The translations under genes and the position numbers were made by a program. Positions 38,082 through 48,559 of a stretch of DNA of 64,000 bases are shown here, piece after piece. The DNA comes from JAJPKK01 sp963702755 (GTDB taxonomy: Bacteria; Pseudomonadota; Alphaproteobacteria; Rhizobiales; Xanthobacteraceae), in assembly GCA_963702755.1 (NCBI GenBank), contig CAVPDZ010000009.1, forward strand, positions 868,001 through 932,000, read 5' to 3'. Position 1 is the stretch's first letter, and each line of letters opens with the position of its first letter. Under the pieces are notes generated by a model. That model was not told the DNA's origin, did no database searches, and saw nothing but the letters and a program-made list of their open reading frames with translations.

Positions 38082-39023
38082 ATGCGAAATTCGAACGGCA
38101 AAGGCAAGTTGACCATTTCGGTCGATCTTGAGCTTGCCTGGGGCGTGTGGGACTGGGTGACGGCGGAGCATCTGCAGATGGCAGAGACCGCCGAGCGCCC
38201 GATCGCGGCCGCGCTCATCGAACTGTTCGATCGCTACGGGATCGCCGCGACCTGGGCGATCGTCGCCGCGTTGCTCGATGAGGAGAGCGCGAAATCGCGG
38301 CCGGGGAGCACGGCCTGCTGGTACGCGCCCGACATCGTGGAACGGCTCCTCGCCGCCAAAGTGAAACACGAGATCGGCACTCACAGCGGCCGCCACATCT
38401 ACTTCGACACCGCGACAGCGGACGAGGCGCGCGCCGATCTCGCCTTCGCGCGCGACATCCATCGCGCTCACGGGCTGCCGTTCCGCTCGTTCGTCTATCC
38501 GCGCGGCGGCGGCGGGCATTTGGACGTGGCTTATGCCGCCGGGCTGCGGACGTGCAGCTTTTCGGATGTCGGTTGGGTCGAAACGATGCGGCACCTCGGC
38601 CGCAGGGCGGGGCAGGGCGCCCATCTCCTCGACATGCTGCTGCCGATCCCGCCGCATCCTGCGCGTCCCGAGCCGGCGGGCGGCCTCGTCAATATCCGCA
38701 AATCGATGCTGCTGATGGCGCGCAACGGCCCGCGCCGCTTCGTCCTGCCCTTCGTGACGCGGGCGAAGCTGCGTTCAGGTCTCGCCCGTGCGCAAGCGAC
38801 CGGCGGCACGTTTCACTTCTGGTTTCATCCGTCGAATTTCTACTATCGGCGCGACGAGCAACTGGCGACGCTCGCTGATTTCCTCGAACACGCGGCGAAC
38901 GAGGCTGCGCGCGGGCGGATCGAGATCGCCACCATGGGCGCTTACGCCGACGCTTCGCAGAAGCCTTCTCCCTCCCCCCTTGCGGGGAGGGTCGGGGTGG
39001 GGGGTCGGGAGGCTTTGGCCTGA
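38082..39023 (+). CDS. Polysaccharide deacetylase-family (NodB-like) protein
   Basis: A 313-residue carbohydrate-esterase-4-like protein. SVDLELAWGVWDW resembles the first catalytic Asp-containing motif (here DLE in place of DxD/DD), EIGTHSGRHIYF carries the second motif with two His, and FRSFVYPRGGG fits motif 3. No signal peptide is seen, so it may be cytoplasmic. It could deacetylate or remodel a polysaccharide precursor. The last residues (PSPSPLAGRVGVGG) are encoded by repeat family 6. The ATG at 38082 has no strong ribosome-binding site. Confidence 0.78.
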   Translation: MRNSNGKGKLTISVDLELAWGVWDWVTAEHLQMAETAERPIAAALIELFDRYGIAATWAIVAALLDEESAKSRPGSTACWYAPDIVERLLAAKVKHEIGTHSGRHIYFDTATADEARADLAFARDIHRAHGLPFRSFVYPRGGGGHLDVAYAAGLRTCSFSDVGWVETMRHLGRRAGQGAHLLDMLLPIPPHPARPEPAGGLVNIRKSMLLMARNGPRRFVLPFVTRAKLRSGLARAQATGGTFHFWFHPSNFYYRRDEQLATLADFLEHAANEAARGRIEIATMGAYADASQKPSPSPLAGRVGVGGREALA

Positions 39024-39075
39024 GGCACAGCTCCCGACCCCCACCCCCGACCCCTCCCCACAAGGGGGAGGGGAG
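38968..39075. repeat. Palindromic repeat, family 6, second copy
   Basis: About 108 bases: CTTCTCCCTCCCCCCTTGCG and its counterpart CAAGGGGGAGGGGAG, with the spacer GGTCGGGGGTGGGGGTCGGG type sequence in both orientations. It starts inside the deacetylase reading frame. Confidence 0.88.
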
Positions 39076-39125
39076 CAGTCGAAAGCCACGCGGCGATCTC
39101 CGACGGCTGGGGCGGACGCGTAGCG

Positions 39126-40169
39126 GTGGCGTCACCGGCCGGCAATTATGCGCTCGTTCCCGCGACCTCGATCGAGGAGGCGCGGCTCATCGATTTTGCG
39201 CGCGCGGTATGGCCCAAGCAGGCGCCGGATTTCCCGATCCTGACATCGTGGTGGCGCCGCGCCGCGCCGGAGTGCGCGGTCGCCGTGGTGCATCAGCCGA
39301 GCGGGGCGATGGCGGGCATCTGCGGCGGGCGGCCGTGCGAATGGACGATCGACGGGACGACGGTCCCGGCCATCGGCATCTGCGATTGGTTCGTGGCGCC
39401 GGCGCATGAAGGCAAGGGCTTGGGCCGCCGCCTTGTCCGGCACTTCGACGCGCCGGACCGGTTCTTCTATGCGTTCTCGATTTCGGAAGCCGCGAAGGCC
39501 TATTTGAAAGCGCTGGGCTGGGACGAGCCGCATTCGTCGTCGCTCATGGCGTTGCCGCTGCCGCGCTTTGCTCGCGTCTTTTTCTCCGGCCGCGGACGGC
39601 CTCGTCTTCCAGGAGCGCGACCTCGGCTACGGCGAACCGCTCGGCGACCTCGGCGCCGTTCTCGACGCGATCGAGACCGCCCGCGGTTTCATGACCTCCG
39701 CTCACATGCGGCGCGGCGCCAAGGATTGGGCGTGGCGCCTGTCGGTTTGCGGCAAGCGGCGCTATCGCTTCTGGCTCGCCCGCGACGCGGACGGCCGGCC
39801 GCTCGGGTATGTGGTGGTGCGGCCGATGCTGCGCGGGGCGGAGCCGGATGATGGACCGCCTCAAGGCGGCGATGATCACCGACCTCGTCGCTCTCGATGA
39901 CGATCCTGCCGTGCTTCGCGCGCTCGTCGGCAAGGCGGTCCGCACCGCCGCGGCCCTGGAAGCCCGCATCCTGCTGATGGCGACCACAAGTTCCGCCCAT
40001 GCCCGGGCCTTGGCCGGCTTCCTGTCGCCCGCGACGCCGCTCGTCGGGCGCCTGCTGGCGCGGCGCGCGCCGCAGTTCATGTGGCGGCCCAAAGGGGCTC
40101 GCCGCCAAGTTGCAGGCCGATCACATGACCCTGACCTTCGCCGACGTCGCACTCGACCTCGACCTGTAG
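39126..40169 (+). pseudogene. GNAT-family N-acetyltransferase, three frameshifts
   Basis: Corrected length is 346 residues. The acetyl-CoA site is visible as VAPAHEGKGLGRRLVRHF, followed by FYAFSISEAAKAYLKALGW. The protein then continues in other frames: LVFQERDLGYGEPLGDLGA (after an extra t near 39573), MMDRLKAAMITDLVALDD (after about 39845) and LAAKLQADHMTLTFADVAL (after about 40098), ending at the TAG 40167-40169. The second half looks like a further acetyltransferase-type domain. It is adjacent to the deacetylase gene in the same direction, so the two may modify the same sugar polymer (inference). Start is GTG. Confidence 0.75.
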
Positions 40170-40312
40170 GTAACCGGCGGTGTTGCGACGTTATTGCCGT
40201 GGCAGGGAGTGCTCCTGCGACTTGAATACTACCCCTGATTGATTACGCTTCCTTCCAAGGGCCGACAACTGCTTGCACACAAGATGCGAGGGATCGGTCC
40301 GGAGGAACGCTC

Positions 40313-41691
40313 ATGGACGCCACCACCACATCCCGGACGCTGTCCGATGCCGAGCACAGCGTTCAGCTTCGCAAGGCCGTCATCGCATCGACCATCGGCA
40401 CCACCATCGAATGGTACGATTTCTTCCTGTACGGCACCGCCGCGGGCCTGATTTTCGGCAAACTCTACTTTCCGAACGAGGATGCGCTCACCGCGACGCT
40501 TGCCGGCGTTCGGCACCTATTTCATCGGCTTTGTCGGCCGGCCGATCGGCGCGGCGATCTTCGGCCATTACGGCGATCGCATCGGCCGCAAGGCGACGCT
40601 GATCGCGACCCTCCTGTGCATGGGCATCGCGACGTTCCTCATTGCATTCGTGCCGACCTATGCCTCGATCGGAATTGGGGCGCGGTGATCCTGACGATAT
40701 TGCGCATGGTGCAGGGGATCGGCGTCGGGGGCGAATGGGGCGGATCGGTGCTGCTGGCGATGGAATGGTCGCGGCACCATGGCCAGCGCGGCCTCGTCGC
40801 GTCGTGGCCGCAATTCGGCGTGCCGTGCGGATTGTTCCTCGCCAACCTCGCGGTGCTCGCCTTCAGCACCTGGTCCGGCGATCAGTTCGACACGTGGGGC
40901 TGGCGGATTCCGTTCGCGATCTCGATCATTCTCGTCGGCATCGGCCTGTGGATCCGCCTCGGCATCCTCGAGACGCCGGTATTCCAGCAGCTTCTCGAGA
41001 CCAACAAGATCGAGCGCGCGCCGATCATCGAGGTCATCGCGAAGCAGCCGAAGGAGATCATCCTGTCGGCGTTGGTGCGCACGTCCGAGCAGGCGCCGTT
41101 CTACATCTTCACGGCCTTCATCTTCGCCTACGCCGTCGGCACGCTCCACATGTCGCGGGACTTCATCCTGGCGGCGGTGATGGCGGCGGCCGTGCGTATC
41201 CTTCGTCACCATCCCGCTGTCGGGGCACATCTCCGACCGCATCGGCCGGCGGAAGATGTATGTGATCGGCGCGGCGACGATCGGCCTGTTCGGCTTTCTC
41301 TATTTCGGCATGGTCGATACGGCGATCCCGTCGGCGGTGTTCATCGCGATCGTGCTGTCGCTCATCCCCCATGACATCCAATACGGGCCGCAGGCGGCGC
41401 TGATCGCCGAAGCCTTCACGCCCCGGCTGCGCTACAGCGGCGCCTCGCTCGGCTATCAGCTTGCCTCGATCACGGCCGGCGGTCCGGCGCCGATCATCGC
41501 GACGGCGCTGTATGCCGCACTACCAGACGGGTTATGCGATCGCGATCTACATCGCGGCTTGCGCCGTCGTGAGCCTGGTGTCGGCGGCTTTCATGCCCGA
41601 CTACACCGGCAAGGATATTTCGGCCGAATACGACGCCGTGCCCGTCGCCAAACCAGTAAGCGTTGGAGCAGGGCGCGCTCCGCGCGCCTAG
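40313..41691 (+). pseudogene. MFS transporter, metabolite:H+ symporter (MHS/ShiA-KgtP-like) family, four frameshifts
   Basis: About 459 codons when corrected. The MHS N-terminus KAVIASTIGTTIEWYDFFLYG is diagnostic, followed by AFGTYFIGFVGRPIGAAIFG (new frame after about 40507) and the motif-A loop DRIGRKATLI. Then come GAVILTILRMVQGIGVGGEW (after a missing base near 40672), MYVIGAATIGLFGFLYF (after about 41195) and AIAIYIAACAVVSLVSAAF (after about 41516). GGAGGAACGCTC precedes the ATG. It probably imports an organic acid. Its stop shares the palindrome CTAG with the stop of the convergent MFS gene. Confidence 0.82.
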
Positions 41692-42962
41692 CCTCCGGCA
41701 ACCGCGACCGCGGGCTTTCCTCGGCGCCAGTCGACGCCGATCCACATGACGAGCAGCGCTGCGGCAAAGCACAGCGTGCCCGACAGGACGAAGGTCTGCA
41801 GGTAGCTGCCGAAATCGGTGCGCAGCACGCCGCCGAAATAGGCGGCCGACCCGCTGCCGAGCTGATGGGAGGCGAAGATCCAGCCGTACATGAATGCCGG
41901 CCTTCTCCTTGCCGAACGCGTTCGCCGACAGCCGTACCGTTGGCGGCACCGTCGCGATCCAGTCGAGCCCGTAGAAGATCGAGAACAGCGACAGGCCATA
42001 GAGCGAGACGAACGAGAACGGCAGGAACAGGAGCGACAGGCCGCGCAGGCTGTAATAGACCGCGAGCAGCAGCCGGTTGTCGACGCGGTCGCTGAGCCAG
42101 CCCGATGCGGTGGTGCCGAGAAAATTGAAGGCGCCCATCATGGCGAGCATGCTGGCGCCGGTCATTTCCGGTATGCCGTTGTCGATGCACGCCGGAATGA
42201 GATGCGTCGCGATGAGCCCATTGGTCGAGGCGCCGCAGATGAAGAAGCTGCCGGCGAGGAGCCAGAAGTCGCGCCGACGCAAGCCTTCGCCCAGCGCGCG
42301 GAATCGCGGTCGCGACCGGATTGCCGACGGCGGGCGGCGGCTTCGCGTGCAACGACGCTCTCGCCATAGGGGGCAAGCCCGACATCTTCCGGTCGGTCGC
42401 GCATGAAAATGGCGACGATCGGGAAAATCGCGATGGCGACGCAGACGATCGCGAGCACCATCGGGCGCCAGCCATAGGCGGTGACGATGCTCGCCATGGT
42501 CGGCAGAAAGATGAGCTGGCCGGCCGCTGCCGCAGAACTCAGGATGCCGACGACGAGGCCGCGGTTCTTGGTGAACCAGCGCGTCGCGACGGTCGCCGCC
42601 AGCACGTTCGCCGCGGTGCCGGTGCCGGTGCCGACGACGACGCCCCACAGCAATATCAGCTGCCAGGATTTGCGCATGAACGTCGTCAGCGCGACGCCGG
42701 TGCCGATCAGCGTGATCGATGCCAGCATCAGCCGGCGAATGCCGAACCGTTCCATCATCGCCGCCGCGAACGGCCCGATCAGCCCGAACAGCACGAGGTT
42801 GACCGCAACCGCAAACGAGATGGTGCTGCGGCTCCAATGGAACTCCTGCTCGAACGGCACCATGAGGATGCCGGGCGTCGAGCGCACGCCGGCGCCGAGC
42901 AGCAACGTCAGGAACGTCGCTCCCGCCACCACCCAGGCGTAATGAATTTTTCGCAGCGTCAC
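41688..42962 (-). pseudogene. MFS transporter (monocarboxylate/OFA-like), two frameshifts
   Basis: About 424 codons when corrected, 12 membrane segments. The N-terminal half (RKIHYAWVVAGATFLTLLLG, WSRSTISFAVAVNLVLFGL) reads from the GTG at 42962; an in-frame ATG at 43016 is an alternative. Near 42300 the frame changes to LGEGLRRRDFWLLAGSFFI, and near 41895 to YGWIFASHQLGSGSAAYFGG, ending with the TAG at 41688-41690. It probably moves a small carboxylate. It is convergent with the MHS transporter. Confidence 0.8.
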
Positions 42963-43144
42963 GCGTCTCGTTCCAAAAGCATCTCGTTCCAAAAAAATGC
43001 CGCGCGTGGCGGCCATTTGCAGTCTAGGCGATAACGTAATCTGCGCGCCGCCGAAAGTGCCGTCGCGGCATGGCTGCCCTACTTGCACTGGCCGCGGTGC
43101 GCACGCTTCGCTTTGCGCACCTCACGGGCTATAGCTCTTGCGCC

Positions 43145-44014
43145 ATGCAAGGACCGACCTCTCGCACTTTCATCTCCCAACGCCTGCGCCTGCATTATTA
43201 CGACTGGGGCAATCCGGACGCGCCGCCGCTCGTGCTGGTGCATGGCGGGCGTGACCACGCGCGCAATTGGGACTGGGTTGCCGAGCGCCTGCGCGACCGC
43301 TGGCACATCATCGCGCCGGACTTGCGCGGCCACGGCGACAGCGAATGGTCCTCGGACGGCACCTACGCGATGCCGGGCTACATCTACGACCTGGCGCAGC
43401 TTGTCCATCAGCGGGCGCTCGGACCGGTCGCGCTGGTCGGGCATTCGCTCGGCGGCAATATCGCGACGCGCTACACCGCGCTTTATCCCGAGCGCGTGAG
43501 CCGCCTCGTCTCCATCGAGGGGTTGGGGCCGTCGCCGAAGGTCCAGGCCGAGCGCGCGGCAAAATCGTTTGCCGAGCGCATGCGCGAGTGGATCGATGCG
43601 CAGCGCGGCCTCGCTGCCCGCCTGCCGCGGCGCTATCCCTCGATCGAGGATGCGGTCGCGCGCATGCAGGCCGCGAACAAGCAGCTTTCGCCCGAGCAGG
43701 CGCAGCACCTCACGCGCTACGGCGTCAACCAGAACGAGGACGGGACCTACAGCTGGAAGTTCGACCCGTACCTCCACGTCTTTCCGCCGGTGGATATTCC
43801 CGCGACCGAAGTCGAGGCGCTGTGGGCGCGCATCACGTGCCCGACGCTCCTCATCTACGGCAAGGACAGCTGGGCTTCGAATCCGGCGGAGGACGGCCGC
43901 GCCCGCCATTTCAACAATGCCCGCGTCGTGCTTGTGGAAAAGGCCGGTCACTGGGTGCACCACGACCAGACCGATTTTTTCGTGGAGACGGTGAGTAAGT
44001 TTCTCGCGGGGTAG
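43145..44014 (+). CDS. Alpha/beta-fold hydrolase
   Basis: A 289-residue intact enzyme. The oxyanion region is VLVHGGRDHARNWDW, the nucleophile elbow is GHSLGG, and LLIYGKDSW (Asp) and GHWVHHDQ (His) complete the triad. It would hydrolyse an ester, C-C or similar bond in the cytoplasm. The open frame begins at 43070, but the ATG at 43145 is preferred because the stretch before it (about 43095-43125) resembles a repeat fragment of family 5 (CACGCTTCGCTTTGCGCACC). No operon partner. Confidence 0.83.
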   Translation: MQGPTSRTFISQRLRLHYYDWGNPDAPPLVLVHGGRDHARNWDWVAERLRDRWHIIAPDLRGHGDSEWSSDGTYAMPGYIYDLAQLVHQRALGPVALVGHSLGGNIATRYTALYPERVSRLVSIEGLGPSPKVQAERAAKSFAERMREWIDAQRGLAARLPRRYPSIEDAVARMQAANKQLSPEQAQHLTRYGVNQNEDGTYSWKFDPYLHVFPPVDIPATEVEALWARITCPTLLIYGKDSWASNPAEDGRARHFNNARVVLVEKAGHWVHHDQTDFFVETVSKFLAG

Positions 44015-44419
44015 TGAATTCCGGCCAAAGCGCAGCAATTGCGTCCCGGCCTACAGTTGTTCGCGCTGGCGCAATGCACATTGCGTTTTCCGTCACCCGG
44101 GGGCGCGTAGCGCAGCGAGCCTCGAAGGGCGGCGGCCGAGGCGCTGCCAACAGCTGTTTGCTGCCCGGCCCCGGCCGATCATCCTTCGAGGGCCGCGTAA
44201 CCGCGGCAGCCTCGGTGACGGGAACGTTGGTCGATGCCGTTTGCCGCGGCGTAAGGGACCAAATTCCGCAATGCGCGCTTTCGGTCATGATCCTTATGGA
44301 TTGCCGGGCGAAGGCGTGGCACATTTGCCGCGATAACCGGTCGCCCCATTGCAATTGCGGTCGGGCCGGCCGATCGCCGAACAACGTCGATCGCCGGATA
44401 AATCCAGAGGAGACGCCCA
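44015..44419. other. Intergenic region, no gene recognised
   Basis: The 405 bases contain repeat-like, GC-rich palindromic fragments (for example GCCGATCATCCTTCGAGGGC near 44175) and the upstream region of the haem-c protein gene, with GGAGA about nine bases before its ATG. No supported reading frame. Confidence 0.55.
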
Positions 44420-46577
44420 ATGCAGAGGACCAAACAATTTTTTCTTGGCACCGCGGCTGTAATCGGTCTCGCCGCTCTGATGGCCGCGCCCACCGTCGGC
44501 CACGCGCAGGCGCCCGCGGCGGTCGCAATCGATGGCGATGATATCGGCGGCGTCGTGCGCGGCCCGAACGGTCCGGAAGCCGGCGTGTGGGTGATCGCCG
44601 AGACCCGCGACCTGCCGACCCGTTTCACCCGCAGCGTCGTCACCGACGACCAGGGCCGCTACGTGCTGCCCGACCTGCCGAAGGCGAAGTACAAGATCTG
44701 GGTGCGCGGCTATGGCCTCGTCGATTTGCCGAAGGTCGACGGCGAGCCGGGCCAGCAGCTCAACCTCACCGCCGTGCCGGCGCCGAACGAAGCGGCCGCG
44801 GCGCAGTATTATCCGGCGATCTACTGGTATTCGATGCTGAAGATCCCGGCCGCCGATCAGTTCGGCGGCAAGAGCGAAATTCCGTCCGAAGTCACCCAGC
44901 CGCTCTGGCTTTCGACGATGAAGAACAACCAGTGCGTCGGCTGCCATCAGCTCGGCGGGCTCGCGACGCGCACGATCCCGGCGGGGTTCGGCGAGTTCAA
45001 GAACAGCGAAGAGGCCTGGATGCGGCGCACGCAGTCGGGCCAGGCCGGCGAGATGATGACCAACGTCCTCGCGGGCCAGCTTGGCGGCGCGCCCTACAAG
45101 TATTTCGCCAACTGGACCGACCGCATCGCCAAAGGCGAACTGCCGCATGCGAAGCCGCCGCGGCCGTCCGGCGTCGAGCGCAACGTCGTTGTCACCACCT
45201 GGGACTGGTCGGACGAGAAGCACTATCTCCACGACCTGATCTCGACCGACAAGCGCAGCTCGACGGTCAACGCTTACGGGAAGATCTACGGCCAGCCCGA
45301 GTATTCGACCGACAACCTGCCGGTGCTCGATCCGAAGACCAACACGGTCACGATCTACAAGGCGCCGGTGCGCGATCCGGGCATGCCGGAGTTGCTCGGC
45401 CCCGGCCATGCCGCCGCCGCGAAGCCCATCATGCCGTCCGCCTATTGGGGCAACGAGCAACTGTGGGATACCCGGGTCAACAACCACAACTCGGTGTTCG
45501 ACAAGAAGGGCAGGCTGTGGCTCGCGGCCGCGGTCCGCGCCCCGGAAAATCCGGAGTTCTGCCGCCGCGGCTCGGATCATCCGTCAGCCAAGCTGCGCCC
45601 GCTCGCGCGCAGCAGCCGGCAGGCCGCGATGTATGACCCGGCGACCGGAAAGTACACCTTCATCGACACCTGCTTCGGGACCCAGCACCTGAACTTCGCT
45701 TACGACGCGAACGACACGCTGTGGTTCTCGGGCGGCGCCGGCGACAGCCCGGTCGGCTGGCTCAACACCAAGATGTTCCTGGAGACCGGCGACGCCGCGA
45801 AGTCGCAAGGCTGGACCTCGCTGATCATCGACACCAACGGCAACGGCAAGCGCGACGAGGCGACCGAGCCCGGCAAGCCACTCGAGCCCGGCAAGGACAT
45901 GCGCTTCGGCCAGAACATCTACGCGGTGATGGCAAGCCCGGTCGACAACTCGATCTGGGGCTCGCTGTGGGGCACGCCCGGCGGCCTTGTGCGGATCGAT
46001 CCGGGCTCCAATCCGCCGGAGACGACGCTCGCCGAAGTCTACAAGGTGCCGATGCCGGGCTTCGGCGCGCGCGGCGCCGACATCGACAGCAAGGGCGTCG
46101 TCTGGGTGTCGCTCGGCAGCGGCCACATGGGCTCGTTCGACCGGCGCAAGTGCAAGGTCCTCAACGGCCCGACCGCGACCGGCGATCACTGCCCCGAGGG
46201 CTGGTCGTTCTACCAGTATCCGGGCCCGGGCTTCGAAGGCATCGGTGCGAACAGCGCGGAGTTCGAGCTACTACTCGTGGGTCGACCTGCATGACACCTT
46301 CGGCCTCGGCAAGGACACGCCGATGTCGACCGGCAATCTCAATGATGGCGTCATCGCGCTCAAGGACGGCAAGATGATCACCATCAAGGTGCCGTACCCG
46401 ACCGGCTTCTACGCCAAGGGCCTCGACGGCCGCATCGACGACGCGAACGCCGGCTGGAAGGGCAGGGGCCTGTGGGTATCGAGCGGCGACCGCGCGCCGT
46501 GGATGCAGGAAGGCGGCAAGGGCATGAAGCCCATGGCCGTGCACTTCCAGCTGCGCCCCGACCCGCTGGCGCACTGA
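44420..46577 (+). pseudogene. Exported haem-c protein with carboxypeptidase-regulatory-like domain and propeller-type repeats, one frameshift
   Basis: Corrected length is 718 residues. A signal peptide (FFLGTAAVIGLAALMAAPTV) is followed by a carboxypeptidase-regulatory-like beta domain (DIGGVVRGPNGPEAGVWVIA), then one c-type haem site CVGCH near residue 174. A long region with repeated WFSGG, SIWGSLWG and GVVWVSLGSG strands suggests a Vgb-like beta-propeller. One extra g near 46268 shifts the tail (SYYSWVDLHDTFGLGKD to DPLAH). Related proteins accompany periplasmic quinoprotein or other dehydrogenases, but no partner gene is beside this one. The role is unknown; electron transfer in the periplasm is likely. 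Confidence 0.75.
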
Positions 46578-46683
46578 CGCGGCGCGCGCTAGCGCCGTTC
46601 GCGCACACCGAGCGACGCTGTCTCTCGCTCTCGCCCTCCCCCGCGCCGCGGAGGAGGGCGTTTGCGTACGGAGCCTCCACGCA

Positions 46684-46791
46684 GTCATTCCGGGGCCGAG
46701 CGCAGCTCGGCAGCCCGGAATCCATACTCCGCGGTCCGTGTTCATGCGATTCCGGGCTCGCCTCCGCTTCGCTACGGCGCCCCGGAATGAC
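46684..46791. repeat. Palindromic repeat, family 4 (GTCATTCCGGGG...CCCCGGAATGAC)
   Basis: About 108 bases with complementary ends and inner arms around ATTCCGGGCT. A second copy lies at 48374-48482. Confidence 0.9.
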
Positions 46792-46865
46792 GGCCGAAGG
46801 GTTGTCGCTTGCGTACGGGCGGCGCAGTCGCTACATCCGTCGCTCGGACGAGAACCGGTGAGCCC

Positions 46866-47997
46866 ATGCGCGCGGAAATTCTATCGATCGTCGACGAGAT
46901 CAAGCAGTCGCTCGGACTGCTGAGGAGGCATCTTTGACGTCGACAAGGCGCGCGCGCGACTTGCCGAACTGAACCACCTCGCCGAAGACCCCAATCTCTG
47001 GAACGATCCCCAGCGCGCCAGCCGGCTGATGCAGGAGCGCACGTCGCTCGAGGATCAGCTCGCCGCCATCGGCCGCATCGAGCGCGATCTTGACGACAAT
47101 GTCGGCCTGATCGAACTCGGCGAAGCCGAGAACGACGGCTCCGTCGTCGCCGACGCCGAGCGCGCGCTCAAGGCGCTCAAGACCGAGACCGCGCGCCGCG
47201 AGCTCGAGGCGCTGTTGTCCGGCGAGGCCGACGGCAACGACAGCTTCCTCGAAGTGCACGCCGGCGCCGGCGGCACCGAGAGCCAGGACTGGGCCAACAT
47301 GCTGCTGCGCATGTACACGCGCTGGGCCGAGCAGCACGGCTACAAGGTCGAGTACCTCGAAGAGACGTCGGGCGAAGAGGCCGGCGTGAAGTCGGCGACG
47401 ATCCAGATCAAGGGCCACAACGCCTATGGCTGGCTCAAGAGCGAGAACGGCGTCCATCGCCTCGTGCGCATCTCGCCGTTCGACTCGAACGCGCGCCGCC
47501 ACACCTCGTTTGCCAGCATCAACATCTACCCGGTGGTCGACGACCGCATCGTCATCGACATCAACGAGGCCGACGTGCGCACCGACACGATGCGCTCGGG
47601 CGGCGCCGGCGGCCAGCACGTCAACAAGACCGAGTCGGCGGTGCGCCTTACCCACATCCCGACCGGCATCGCGGTCGTCTGCCAGGCCGAGCGCTCGCAG
47701 CACAAGAACCGCGCGCAGGCCTGGAACATGCTGCGCGCCAAGCTCTACGAGCGCGAGATCAAGAAGCGCGAGGCCGCCGCTATCGCCGAGCAGGCCGCCA
47801 AGACCGACATCGGCTGGGGCCACCAGATCCGCTCCTACGTGCTGCAGCCCTACCAGATGGTGAAGGACCTGCGCACCGGCGTGCAGACCTCCAACACCGG
47901 CGCCGTCCTCGACGGCGACCTCGACGAGTTCATGGCCGCCGCCCTCGCGCAAAAAGCCTTCGGCGAGGAGCCGAAGGAGATCGAGGACGTGGACTAG
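46866..47997 (+). CDS. prfB: Peptide chain release factor 2, expressed by programmed +1 frameshift
   Basis: 376 residues when the frameshift is made. The first frame reads MRAEILSIVDEIKQSLGLLR then RHL and stops at TGA (46935-46937). Skipping one t continues as DVDKARARLAELNHLAEDPN. The RF2 signatures SPF (in ISPFDSNA) and GGQ (in GGAGGQHVNK) are present. RF2 reads UGA and UAA stops and frees the peptide at the ribosome. The frameshift is autoregulatory: low RF2 lets the ribosome pause at UGA and slip. Unlike the other frame breaks in this window, the site here has all classical elements. Confidence 0.95.
46923..46938 (+). promoter_or_regulatory. prfB programmed frameshift site
   Basis: AGGAGG-CAT-CTT-TGA-C: an internal Shine-Dalgarno-like AGGAGG, the slippery CTT codon, the in-frame TGA stop and a following C. 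Spacing is identical to the E. coli prfB site. Confidence 0.95.
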
Positions 47998-48039
47998 ACC
48001 GGCGCCTTCACGCCACGTGCGGTGCCAGCAGCCTCACCT

Positions 48040-48072
48040 GTAGCCCGGATGAGCGCAGCGACATCCGGGGTC
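48040..48072. repeat. Half copy of palindromic repeat family 7
   Basis: GTAGCCCGGATGAGCGCAGC followed by GACATCCGGGG matches one arm of the element at 31114-31235. Confidence 0.75.
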
Positions 48073-48179
48073 GCCCCATCCACACGCGCGACACTCTCGA
48101 CGACGGCCGATCCGCCGCTCGAGATCATCGCAGACGGCGCTGCCGTCACAGCGGCTCGCCACAAAGCGTCGCCATTTCA

Positions 48180-48352
48180 AGAACAGGGAAACTTTCCCTG
48201 AGAACAGGGAAAATCTCAGGGAAAACTATTTTTCCGGGGGTTTTCGACCGGTTTTCGCGCGTTCGGCAGGAATTTCGATTTTCGGGTCATAGGTTTGCAT
48301 TGGATTCCCTGATCTTTCTGGAGCAGTGAAAACCTTCCACCAAGCAGGGAAG
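48180..48352. repeat. Cluster of CAGGGAA / TTCCCTG motifs
   Basis: CAGGGAA occurs four times and its complement TTCCCTG twice within about 170 AT-rich bases, including the palindrome AGGGAAACTTTCCCT near 48185. Base composition differs from the GC-rich surroundings. Confidence 0.7.
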
Positions 48353-48373
48353 GCCCGTTCCTCGCTTCCGGCG

Positions 48374-48482
48374 GTCGTTCCGGGGCGCCATAGCGGGAGC
48401 GCAGGCGAGCCCGGAATCCATAGCCACAGGCTGCGGAGTATGGATTCCGGGCTGCCTCGCTTCGCTCGGCCCCCGGAATGAC
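48374..48482. repeat. Palindromic repeat, family 4, second copy
   Basis: GTCGTTCCGGGGCGCCATAG to CCCCCGGAATGAC, with inner ATTCCGGGCT arms, matching 46684-46791. Confidence 0.9.
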
Positions 48483-48559
48483 CGCAGAAAATGCGGCACT
48501 TATTGAACTTGACTATAGCGAAATAGGAATATAGTCAACATTAGGATCGGACGATAAAC

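Larger units (their letters stand above)
47998..48559. other. Long intergenic region with several repeat elements
   Basis: The 562 bases after prfB hold a half copy of repeat family 7 (48040-48072), a cluster of CAGGGAA motifs (48180-48352) and a full copy of repeat family 4 (48374-48482). The remainder up to 48559 is AT-richer and probably the promoter of the small antitoxin-like gene. No protein gene is supported. Confidence 0.6.

Noticed and set aside
44014..44541. A 175-codon open frame before the haem-c protein
   Set aside because: It overlaps the signal peptide of the real gene in another frame, contains repeat-like sequence and has no recognisable domain.
46866..46940. The prfB frame break as another sequencing error
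   Set aside because: The Shine-Dalgarno-like AGGAGG, CTT-TGA-C and exact spacing match the programmed site.
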